Positions 18,829-25,680 of a stretch of DNA of 64,000 nucleotides are shown piece by piece. Both the position numbers and the translations under genes were made by a program. Location of the stretch: assembly GCF_014076415.1 (NCBI RefSeq), contig NZ_CP043568.1, positions 5,580,001 through 5,644,000 of the forward strand. The letters are read 5' to 3'. Each line of letters starts with the position of its first letter. Position 1 is the first letter of the stretch. This DNA comes from Comamonas testosteroni. Its GTDB lineage: Bacteria > Pseudomonadota > Gammaproteobacteria > Burkholderiales > Burkholderiaceae_C. The notes beneath the pieces are model-generated. The model searched no databases. It had not been told where the DNA came from and saw nothing but the letters and a program-made list of their open reading frames with translations.

Positions 18829-19299
18829 CTATTTATTCAGCATCAGAACAATCACCGTTGCCATGGAGAGATAGGTCACATACGGAATGAACCTTCTCTT
18901 GTTTTTTTGAGTACCGTCGTCCCAATTAATCGCTGGAGAGAAAAAATACTTCAAATGACTTCGAACAATGAATCCATGAGCCACCGCAAAACCGCAACTC
19001 AACGCCCAGACGAGCAATAACAACTCCCAACCCAGCCAAGCACCGAGCGCTGCTGCGAACTTCACATCTCCGGCAGCCATCACCCCAAAGAAATAAAACA
19101 CCAAGAGAACTGAAAATGCCAGAAAACAACCAATAAAAGCACCCTCAACAGAAATATTGACAGAGCTTGCTTCAGGAAAAAGGAAAGCAGTAATAAATGC
19201 CAACCCTAATCCTGAAACAGATAAATAATTGAAACATTTTCTATATCTGGCATCACAGACTGCCGAAGTGCACAGCCATGCCAGAAATACCATACCCAT
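18829..19299 (-). CDS. tadV: Prepilin peptidase of the Tad pilus (TadV/CpaA)
   Basis: A 156-residue A24-family aspartic prepilin peptidase that would process Flp, TadE and similar subunits at the inner membrane. The first catalytic Asp lies in SAVCDARYRKCFNYLS (Asp16) and the second in FFGVMAAGDVKFAAALGAWL (GxGD-type, here AAGDVK). Four or more membrane helices are visible. It is short, like other TadV proteins that lack the N-methylase domain. The ATG at 19299 lies 9 bp after the flp stop. The codon pattern is more AT-rich than neighbouring genes, as is common in flp-tadV gene pairs. Confidence 0.88.
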   Translation of the reverse strand: MGMVFLAWLCTSAVCDARYRKCFNYLSVSGLGLAFITAFLFPEASSVNISVEGAFIGCFLAFSVLLVFYFFGVMAAGDVKFAAALGAWLGWELLLLVWALSCGFAVAHGFIVRSHLKYFFSPAINWDDGTQKNKRRFIPYVTYLSMATVIVLMLNK

Positions 19300-19307
19300 T
19301 ACGGTAT

Positions 19308-19475
19308 TTACCCACCAATCGCGGTAAGAATATTACCCAAAAGCGTATTGATCCGGGTTCCAAGGCCGGTAACAGCACCCACAATGACAGCGGCAATCAG
19401 CCCCGCGATCAGGCCGTACTCAATCGCCGTTGCACCTTCTTCATCACGCCAGAATTTGATGATTTGGTCTTTCAT
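19308..19475 (-). CDS. flp: Flp-type major prepilin
   Basis: A 55-residue type IVb prepilin, the main fibre subunit of the Tad pilus. MKDQIIKFWRDEEG is the leader; cleavage is expected after this Gly, leaving ATAIEYGLIAGLIAAVIVGA. This contains the Glu-Tyr pair at positions 5-6 that defines Flp pilins. A short polar tail (GTRINTLLGNILTAIGG) follows. The ATG at 19475 has a GAAGGAG ribosome site 7 bases upstream, so the in-frame codon six triplets earlier is not needed. It is the first gene of the minus-strand tad operon; the promoter must lie in 19476-19893. Confidence 0.95.
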   Translation of the reverse strand: MKDQIIKFWRDEEGATAIEYGLIAGLIAAVIVGAVTGLGTRINTLLGNILTAIGG

Positions 19476-19893
19476 GACTAGCTCCTTCAACAATCAGGTT
19501 TGTAGATCGCTGTGGCTGTTTTCGACCACCGCGGAACCAATCTTACGAAGCCAGAAACATCTTGAAATATTTGAAATAGCTATCAACAACTATGCGGCAT
19601 AGTTCTCGGCAATTTCAACCACCGTGCAAGCAAGCACTCCCACATCAAAAAGACCAATAAAAACAAAGACTTCACTGGATGCAGGGAATCATCTGAAATT
19701 TTCTTGACTCTTCCCTCACATATGTCTTCCGGTTCAATCTACGCAATCTTCATTTATTTCCTACGGATTAATAGATTTCGTCCTACATTCAATAATCGGG
19801 TTAACCCTTTGTTTCAGATGAAAGAACAAAAAGGCCTGCAGACAGCAGGCCTTTCTGAAACAAAAGAGATTGCTCAATAAAGTGATTCGGAAA
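19476..19893. other. AT-rich gap upstream of flp (promoter region of the tad operon)
   Basis: About 420 bases with base composition clearly more AT-rich than the surrounding genes. It holds the leader and presumably the promoter of the tad operon, one AATAGCTATCAAC repeat copy (about 19575-19587), a GGGTTAACCC palindrome at 19798-19807 and the terminator of the XRE gene at 19830-19854. I could not pick a convincing -10/-35 or sigma-54 pair for flp by eye, and no open frame here looks like a gene. Confidence 0.5.
19830..19854 (-). terminator. Rho-independent terminator after the XRE regulator gene
   Basis: A perfect 10-bp stem, AAAGGCCTGC against GCAGGCCTTT with a 5-nt loop. On the minus strand it is followed by a T-rich run (TTGTTCTTT). 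It lies 40 bp downstream of the stop codon of the XRE gene and insulates the tad operon from it. Confidence 0.85.
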
Positions 19894-20208
19894 TCACTGC
19901 AGGGCTTTAATCAGTTTGAGAGCAATGTCCTGCAGCGGTGGCTGCAGTTTTCTATAGCAGTCGAGCAGGCGCTGCTCATCGCTGGGTAGCGATGCGGTCT
20001 CGGAATGCAGACCTGCCATCAATTCCAGCGCCGTGGTCTGCAGCGCAACGGCCAGTCTTGCCAGCGTGTCATTCTTGAGAGTGCGAATGGCTCCCGACTC
20101 GATCTGCGAGATGGCGGATGCAGTGACATCCGCCATCTGCGCCAGGCGTCCCTGGCTCAAACCCAGCGCCTGTCGCCGGGCGCGTATGCGCTCACCTAAA
20201 TGCGTCAT
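19894..20208 (-). CDS. XRE-family transcriptional regulator
   Basis: A 104-residue protein with an N-terminal lambda-repressor-like helix-turn-helix: IRARRQALGLSQGRLAQMAD then VTASAISQIESGAIRTLKND (about 8-47). A helical C-terminal extension (about 65-104) follows with no recognisable ligand domain. Such short XRE regulators bind DNA as dimers. Its target is not known. It lies upstream of, and in the same orientation as, the tad operon but is separated by a strong terminator, so control of tad is only a possibility. The GGGTTAACCC palindrome between them is a candidate site for it. Confidence 0.85.
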   Translation of the reverse strand: MTHLGERIRARRQALGLSQGRLAQMADVTASAISQIESGAIRTLKNDTLARLAVALQTTALELMAGLHSETASLPSDEQRLLDCYRKLQPPLQDIALKLIKALQ

Positions 20209-20417
20209 CTATCCCACTAACTCACACTACACGCCAATGCCTGCGCAAATGTCACGCGGCCTTTATTTAGTTTGAGCCTCCCGACAACCAAGACGCCTTG
20301 ATAGCGGGCTCTGCAATGCCGCTATCCCTAACTCGGGGCAGCAAGCAAAGACCGCTCTGCAGCGGTGCTGCCGCCCCTTGACGGGGCTGATCAAAGAGTC
20401 TCAGGCGGAGGCTCTGG

Positions 20418-21266
20418 TCAGGCCCCGTGGCACTTCTTGAACTTCTTGCCGCTACCGCAGGGGCAAGGGTCGTTGCGGCCGGGCTGCTCGCCCTTGACGA
20501 TGGTTTCCTGGCGTGGGCCCATGCTCTTCCACAGGCGGTACAGGTCATACACGGCCCAGATGGCTTCGCCAAAGGCATCCACACGCTCCTGGCTGGTCGA
20601 GGCAGGACCGGCTTCGTCGTACAGATTCAGAGCCGGCTCGTCCGTGTCGTCCTCGGTCAGGTTGACGATGAACTCCATGGCCGCGTCCAGCAACTGTGCT
20701 GCTTCCTTGTCGCGTGGCGCAGCCCATTCGTCGGCCCAGTTCTCCACCACGAACATGAAGCCCAGCGCCCACACTTGCGAGAACGAGGGCACTTCTTCGC
20801 CAGCCAGCTCGGCCTGCTCGGCTTCGGGCAGGATGGCGATGGCGCCGCGCGTATCCAGCGCTTCGGGCTGGAAGGCTGCGTCGTCGGCCAGGGACTTGAT
20901 GTCGGCGTCCAGTTGCTCGCGCACTTCGGCCAGGCGCAGCTCGAACAGCTCCATGAAACGTGCCTGCTGGGCCTCGTCCTTGAAGACTTCCAGCTTGGGC
21001 AGAGGCTGGCCTTCGGCCACTTGCAGGGCTTCACCATCGCCCAGCAGCATGGGCATGTATTCGGCAGCGGCAATGGGGCGGCGCGTGCAGACCAGAGCGG
21101 TCAGGAAGCCGTCACAGAATTCCCACTGGGGAATTTCGTCGCCGCGGGTGCGCAGTTCGTCGAGGAGCGCATCCAGCTCTTCGAGCTGGTCGTTGCTCAG
21201 TGCGCCCTCGGGCATGTCGGCGAGTGCCGCATCTTCTGCGGCGGAGTTAGGTGCTTGTTCTTGCAT
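20418..21266 (-). CDS. UPF0149 (YecA-like) protein with C-terminal SEC-C zinc motif
   Basis: A 282-residue acidic protein. The N-terminal two thirds match the UPF0149/YgfB fold ([51 protein letters not shown]). The last 20 residues carry the SEC-C zinc-binding motif [17 protein letters not shown] also found at the end of SecA. SEC-C proteins bind zinc and some interact with ribosomes; YecA of E. coli has the same architecture. The substrate is unknown. It is divergent from the glutamate-synthase-like gene, with 129 bp between the two starts. Confidence 0.88.
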   Translation of the reverse strand: MQEQAPNSAAEDAALADMPEGALSNDQLEELDALLDELRTRGDEIPQWEFCDGFLTALVCTRRPIAAAEYMPMLLGDGEALQVAEGQPLPKLEVFKDEAQQARFMELFELRLAEVREQLDADIKSLADDAAFQPEALDTRGAIAILPEAEQAELAGEEVPSFSQVWALGFMFVVENWADEWAAPRDKEAAQLLDAAMEFIVNLTEDDTDEPALNLYDEAGPASTSQERVDAFGEAIWAVYDLYRLWKSMGPRQETIVKGEQPGRNDPCPCGSGKKFKKCHGA

Positions 21267-21395
21267 AGGGAAAGGCTTTTATGATGGCCCGGACCGTTTC
21301 ATCACTATCGAAGTGCAGGGCCGGGAGATGGGGCTGGGGGCAGGATGCTCCCGTACGGGCTGAATTTTAGCGGGCCACCATCAACACACCCTGCC

Positions 21396-23144
21396 ATGGG
21401 AGTATCTGCAGTGCATCGCTTCTTCAATAGTCTGCCTCTGCGCTATAGCGCGCTAACCATTTCGGTGGTCGTACTGGGCACCACGCTCTACACGCTGACG
21501 ACAGCAGACAGGGGGCTTGGGTGGCTGATCGCTTCGGGCCTGTTGGTGCTGCTGGGCATCTGGGATCTGCTGCAAAAGCAACATGCCATTCTGCGCAACT
21601 ACCCCATCATGGGACATTTGCGCTTCATCTTCGAGTTCATACGCCCCGAGATTCGCCAGTACTTCATCGAAGGCGATACCGAGGCCCAGCCGTTCTCGCG
21701 CGCCCAGCGCTCGCTGGTCTATCAGCGTGCCAAGGGCCAGGTCGACAACCGGCCGTTCGGCACCCAGCTCGACGTGAGCCAGCAGGGGTATGAGTGGGTC
21801 AACCACTCGCTGCAGCCCACCAAGCTCAGCTCGCATGACTTCCGCCTCTGGATTGGCGGCACGCAGGAGCAACCAGCTGAAGGAGTGGATCCCTGCACCC
21901 GCCCCTATCACGCCAGCGTCTTCAATATCTCGGCCATGAGCTTTGGCGCGTTGTCGGGCAACGCCATCCAGGCGCTGAACCAGGGCGCGAAGATGGGCGG
22001 CTTCATCCACGATACGGGCGAAGGCTCGATCAGCCAGTACCACCGCATGCATGGCGGAGATCTGATCTGGGAGGTGGCCTCGGGCTATTTCGGTTGCCGC
22101 AATGCGGACGGCACGTTCAGCGAAGAAAGATTCGTCGCCAACGCTACCGACCCGCAGGTCAAGATGATAGAGATCAAGCTCAGCCAGGGCGCCAAACCCG
22201 GCCATGGCGGCATGCTTCCTGGAGCCAAGGTCACTCCCGAAATTGCAGCAGCACGCGGCATACCGATTGGCGTGGACTGCATTTCGCCATCCAGCCACAG
22301 CGCATTTTCCACCCCTGTGGAGCTGATGCAGTTCATCGCCAGGCTGCGCCGTCTTTCAGGCGGCAAGCCCACGGGTTTCAAGTTCTGCGTCGGTCACCCT
22401 TGGGAATGGTTTGCCATGGTCAAGGCCATGCTGGAAACCAATATCACGCCCGACTTCATCGTCGTCGACGGTGCCGAGGGCGGAACGGGCGCTGCGCCTG
22501 TGGAATTTGTCGACCATGTGGGCGTACCGCTGCAGGAAGGCCTGCTGCTGGTGCACAACACGCTGCTGGGCGTGAACCTGCGCCAGCGCATCAAGATCGG
22601 TGCGGCAGGCAAGGTCATCACGGCCTTCGACATTGCCCGCATGATGGCCCTGGGTGCCGATTGGTGCAATTCGGGGCGCGGCTTCATGATGGCGCTGGGC
22701 TGCATTCAGGCCCAGAGCTGCCACACAGGCACCTGCCCCACGGGCGTCACCACGCAAGACGCCGTGCGCCAGCAGGCGCTGGTCGTGCCCGACAAGGCCA
22801 CGCGCGTGGCCAGCTTCCACAAGAACACCTTGCATGCGCTGCAGGAGCTGGTTCAGGCCGCTGGCCTCAGGCATCCCAACGAGATCACGGCCCACCATAT
22901 AGTGCGCCGGCTGGACGACACCCAGGTCAGCCTGCTGTCCAACCTGATATTGCGCGTGGAGCCGGGCTGCCTGCTCAAGAACCTGGAGCGCCAGCACAAG
23001 GTCTTCCAGAACTACTGGCCGCTGGCCACGGCACAGAGCTTTCAGCCGCTGCACGAGCCCGTGTTGCGCCCTTCTGCTGCGGGCAGTTCCGACAACGCGG
23101 CACAATCGCAGGCTTTTCCCCAGCGCAACGGCATCTGGACCTGA
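21396..23144 (+). CDS. FMN-binding glutamate synthase family protein
   Basis: A 582-residue protein built from the central FMN and synthase domain of glutamate synthase, without the amidotransferase domain. Two N-terminal membrane helices (LTISVVVLGTTLYTL; LGWLIASGLLVLLGIWDLL) suggest membrane attachment. FMN/2-oxoglutarate-site segments are FNISAMSFGALSGNAIQALN, LSQGAKPGHGGMLPGAKVT, VDGAEGGTGAAPVEFVDHVG and GADWCNSGRGFMMALGCIQA. The iron-sulfur cysteines appear as CIQAQSCHTGTCPTGV. The true reaction of this stand-alone family is not established. I chose the ATG at 21396; an ATG 17 codons upstream gives a longer polar N-terminus. Confidence 0.85.
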   Translation: MGVSAVHRFFNSLPLRYSALTISVVVLGTTLYTLTTADRGLGWLIASGLLVLLGIWDLLQKQHAILRNYPIMGHLRFIFEFIRPEIRQYFIEGDTEAQPFSRAQRSLVYQRAKGQVDNRPFGTQLDVSQQGYEWVNHSLQPTKLSSHDFRLWIGGTQEQPAEGVDPCTRPYHASVFNISAMSFGALSGNAIQALNQGAKMGGFIHDTGEGSISQYHRMHGGDLIWEVASGYFGCRNADGTFSEERFVANATDPQVKMIEIKLSQGAKPGHGGMLPGAKVTPEIAAARGIPIGVDCISPSSHSAFSTPVELMQFIARLRRLSGGKPTGFKFCVGHPWEWFAMVKAMLETNITPDFIVVDGAEGGTGAAPVEFVDHVGVPLQEGLLLVHNTLLGVNLRQRIKIGAAGKVITAFDIARMMALGADWCNSGRGFMMALGCIQAQSCHTGTCPTGVTTQDAVRQQALVVPDKATRVASFHKNTLHALQELVQAAGLRHPNEITAHHIVRRLDDTQVSLLSNLILRVEPGCLLKNLERQHKVFQNYWPLATAQSFQPLHEPVLRPSAAGSSDNAAQSQAFPQRNGIWT

Positions 23145-23214
23145 GAAGCCAGAGCCTCGCGCGCCTGACAGACCCCACGCCGTGCCATCTCAGGATATTT
23201 CCACCCAAGAGCAG

Positions 23215-24033
23215 ATGCCATCTGCGCATAACGCCATCGATTACCAGGCATTCCTGCGCGAGCATCTGGACCAGCCCCATAGCATCATGCGCTATGAACT
23301 CGCGCATGAAACCCTTTGGGTCAAGCGCGCCAACAAGGGCAACCCGGCCCTCAACTACTGGCTGCTGAGCACACTGGCCAAGCTGTTCAGGGCCGCCGTG
23401 CTGCAGCCCGTGCCCAACCCCGGCGGGACCGAATCCCTGCAAACCGAGGTGCGCCGCCTGCGCAGCTTCATGGCCAAGGGCCTGCGCGTGCCGCAAGTGC
23501 TGGCCACGGACGACCAGGCCTTTGTAATGCGCCATCTGGGCCGCCCGGGCGAAGAGGCGCCGTCCCTGAGCAATGCCATCGAAGACGCGATTGCCCAGGG
23601 TGCGCAGGCCACGCTGCAGCTCTGGCAAAGAGGCCTGGAGGCCATCGAGCAGGCCCATGCCAGCGGCGAGGTACTGAGCCAGGCCGTAGCGCGCAATATG
23701 GTGGTCTGCGCCGATGGGGTCATAGGCTTCATCGACTTTGAAGACGACCCTGCTGCCCATTTGCCGCAAGCCGTCTGCATGGCGCGCGATGCGCTCAACT
23801 ACGCCCAGTCCACGGCACTGTTTCTGCAGCAGGCAGGTGCGCTGGAGCAGGCCCGGCAGGCCTGGCTGCAGTTTGTGCAGCAGCTTCCCGCCGAGGCCCG
23901 GCAGGTACTGGAGCGCACCGTCAACAAACTGAGCTGGGTGCGCTTTCTGCCCCGCAGCAAGAGCCTGGGGCGCGACACCCTGCGCGTGCTGGCGGCCCAT
24001 GACTTGCTGACGGCCACCTCACACTCCGCCTGA
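23215..24033 (+). CDS. Kinase-like (aminoglycoside/LPS-kinase fold) protein
   Basis: A 272-residue soluble protein with a small-kinase-like fold: ETLWVKRANKGN (about 33-44) could supply the ATP-site Lys. QAVARNMVVCADGVIGFIDF (about 157-176) looks like the catalytic-loop Asn and the metal-binding Asp in FIDFEDDP. The normal catalytic Asp of the loop is not obvious (AVARN where HxDxxxxN is expected), so activity is uncertain. The frame is open to a GTG at 23182, 11 codons earlier, and neither start has a good ribosome site. It follows the glutamate-synthase-like gene closely and may be co-transcribed. Function unknown. Confidence 0.6.
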   Translation: MPSAHNAIDYQAFLREHLDQPHSIMRYELAHETLWVKRANKGNPALNYWLLSTLAKLFRAAVLQPVPNPGGTESLQTEVRRLRSFMAKGLRVPQVLATDDQAFVMRHLGRPGEEAPSLSNAIEDAIAQGAQATLQLWQRGLEAIEQAHASGEVLSQAVARNMVVCADGVIGFIDFEDDPAAHLPQAVCMARDALNYAQSTALFLQQAGALEQARQAWLQFVQQLPAEARQVLERTVNKLSWVRFLPRSKSLGRDTLRVLAAHDLLTATSHSA

Positions 24034-24096
24034 ATGCAATCGAATCAATAGCTATCAACGCCTTCCCCGGCTGGGCTTAAAGCCTGAAATCCATGA

Positions 24097-24128
24097 AAAA
24101 AGCCCCGACCTGATGGCCGGGGCTTTTT
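24097..24128. terminator. Bidirectional terminator between the kinase-like gene and dctA
   Basis: AAAAAGCCCC (24097-24106) pairs perfectly with GGGGCTTTTT (24119-24128). Because the stem ends in an A-run on one side and a T-run on the other, it can end transcription from both converging genes. It is 63 bp after the kinase-like gene and 20 bp after the dctA stop. Confidence 0.88.
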
Positions 24129-24148
24129 GGCATGAGGCCTGTGCTCGC

Positions 24149-25465
24149 TCAGGCGTGAGCGGACACCGCCTCGTTTTCTTCCTTGCCTGCCAGAGCAGCA
24201 TCCAGCTTTTCGTAGTCCAGCGCGCTCTCCCATTTGGAGACCACCACGGTAGCGACGGCGTTACCGATGAAGTTGGTCAGCGAGCGGCATTCGGACATGA
24301 AGCGGTCCACACCCAGAATCAGAGCCATGCCGGCCACTGGCACCTCGGGCACCACGGCCAGGGTCGCTGCCAGGGTGATGAAGCCAGCCCCCGTCACACC
24401 CGCCGCGCCCTTGGACGACAGCATGGCAACCAGCAGCAAAGCGATCTGGTGGCCCAGGGTCAGATGAGTATCGGTCGCCTGGGCAATGAACAGAGCAGCC
24501 AGCGTCATGTAGATATTGGTGCCGTCCAGGTTGAAGGAATAGCCGGTAGGCACGACCAGACCGACGACGGACTTGCTGCAGCCGGCTTTTTCCATCTTGT
24601 GCATCAGCGAAGGCAGAGCCGATTCGGAAGACGATGTGCCCAGCACCAGCAACAGCTCGTCCTTGAGGTACTTGATCAGCTTGATCACGGAGAAGCCGCA
24701 AAAGCGCGCCACCGCACCCAGGACCACCAGCACGAACAGGGCCGAGGTGATGTAGAAGGTCAGCACCAGCTCGGCGAGGTTGACCAGCGAGCCCAGACCG
24801 AACTTGCCGATGGTGAAGGCCATGGCGCCAAAGGCACCGATGGGAGCGAACTTCATCACGATGTTGACCAGCTTGAACACGGGCTTGGTCAGGGCTTCGA
24901 AGAAGCTCAGCACGGGCTTGCCGGCCTCGCCGACCAAGGCAAGGGACACGCCGAACAGCACGGCCACCAGCAGCACCTGCAGGATGTTGTCACCCACGAA
25001 TGGACTGATCAGCGTCTTGGGGATGATGTCCATCACGAAGCCGGTCAGCGTCATCTCGTGCGACTTGGCCACATAGCCCTTGACGGCCGTCTGGTCCAGG
25101 TCGGCAGGGTTGATATGCATGCCGGCACCAGGCTGCATCACATTCGCCACGATCAGGCCCACAACCAGCGCCAGCGTGGAAAAGGTCAGGAAATACGCCA
25201 TGGCCTTGCCGAACACACGACCCACGGCGCTCAGGTGCGTCATGCTGGCGATGCCGGTGACGATGGTCAGGAAGATCACCGGCGCGATGATCATCTTGAT
25301 GAGCTTGATGAAGGCATCGCCAAAGGGCTTCATGGCTTCGCCGTAGGCGGGCTCGAAGTGCCCCAGCAGCACGCCCACGATGATGGCGAACACCACCTGG
25401 AAGTAGAGCTGACGGTAGAACGGCAAGTGCTCGCGCGGAGCAGATTCTGTGGGCAGAGTGTGCAC
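24149..25465 (-). CDS. dctA: C4-dicarboxylate:cation symporter DctA
   Basis: A 438-residue DAACS-family secondary transporter for succinate, fumarate and malate. The family signatures are clear: [20 protein letters not shown] (helical hairpin 1), [20 protein letters not shown] (helix 7 substrate/cation site), [20 protein letters not shown] (hairpin 2) and [20 protein letters not shown] (helix 8). The start is a GTG at 25465 with a TGGAG ribosome site 8-12 bases upstream; starting further up adds a non-family Arg-rich stretch. It is divergent from a Cache-domain hybrid histidine kinase, a layout that suggests the kinase senses the transported acid. Its leader contains strong palindromes listed separately. 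Confidence 0.93.
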   Translation of the reverse strand: MHTLPTESAPREHLPFYRQLYFQVVFAIIVGVLLGHFEPAYGEAMKPFGDAFIKLIKMIIAPVIFLTIVTGIASMTHLSAVGRVFGKAMAYFLTFSTLALVVGLIVANVMQPGAGMHINPADLDQTAVKGYVAKSHEMTLTGFVMDIIPKTLISPFVGDNILQVLLVAVLFGVSLALVGEAGKPVLSFFEALTKPVFKLVNIVMKFAPIGAFGAMAFTIGKFGLGSLVNLAELVLTFYITSALFVLVVLGAVARFCGFSVIKLIKYLKDELLLVLGTSSSESALPSLMHKMEKAGCSKSVVGLVVPTGYSFNLDGTNIYMTLAALFIAQATDTHLTLGHQIALLLVAMLSSKGAAGVTGAGFITLAATLAVVPEVPVAGMALILGVDRFMSECRSLTNFIGNAVATVVVSKWESALDYEKLDAALAGKEENEAVSAHA

Positions 25466-25485
25466 GCTGCATCTCCAAAATTGCG

Positions 25486-25506
25486 GGCGCACCACCGTGG
25501 TGCGCC
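25486..25506. promoter_or_regulatory. Perfect 21-bp palindrome in the dctA leader
   Basis: GGCGCACCAC and GTGGTGCGCC flank a single central C. It lies 21 bases upstream of the dctA GTG. It could be a repressor or response-regulator operator, or a stable hairpin in the leader RNA just before the ribosome site. The inner 15 bases fit the NtrC-box pattern GCACY-N5-RGTGC, but the position, next to the start codon, is wrong for an enhancer. Confidence 0.6.
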
Positions 25507-25600
25507 GAATTGCTGCCGTTTGTACTCCCGCGCCCTTTTTGTGCCGATAACCCATTGGTATTAGGTCGGGACGCGCTCCCTGGGAGAGCATGCACCAACT

Positions 25601-25614
25601 TAGGGAAATCCCTA
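25601..25614. promoter_or_regulatory. Palindromic candidate operator between dctA and the hybrid kinase
   Basis: TAGGGA-AA-TCCCTA is a perfect inverted repeat, extended by further symmetric bases on each side. It lies 136 bp upstream of dctA and 67 bp upstream of the hybrid kinase. This is the type and place of site expected for the LuxR-type response regulator at 30152-30790 or another dimeric regulator. A second small palindrome, CTCCC-T-GGGAG, lies at 25576-25586. The binding partner is inference. Confidence 0.5.
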
Positions 25615-25680
25615 GGCCTCAGAATCGGCACTGAAACTGCTCCAGAGCCACACTGGGCTCCTTGATCACCCGACCTCGTC

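Noticed and set aside
19476..19829. A sigma-54 or clear sigma-70 promoter for flp.
   Set aside because: Several AT-rich hexamers exist but none has a well-placed partner; choosing one would be guesswork.
20340..20417. A terminator for the UPF0149 gene at the CCCC-TTGA-GGGG type hairpin near 20376-20390.
   Set aside because: The stem is only about 5 bp and no T-run follows on the minus strand.
25489..25503. GCACC-ACCGT-GGTGC as an NtrC enhancer of dctA.
   Set aside because: It matches the box pattern but lies only 24 bp before the start codon, and no sigma-54 promoter is visible. It was kept only as a palindrome.
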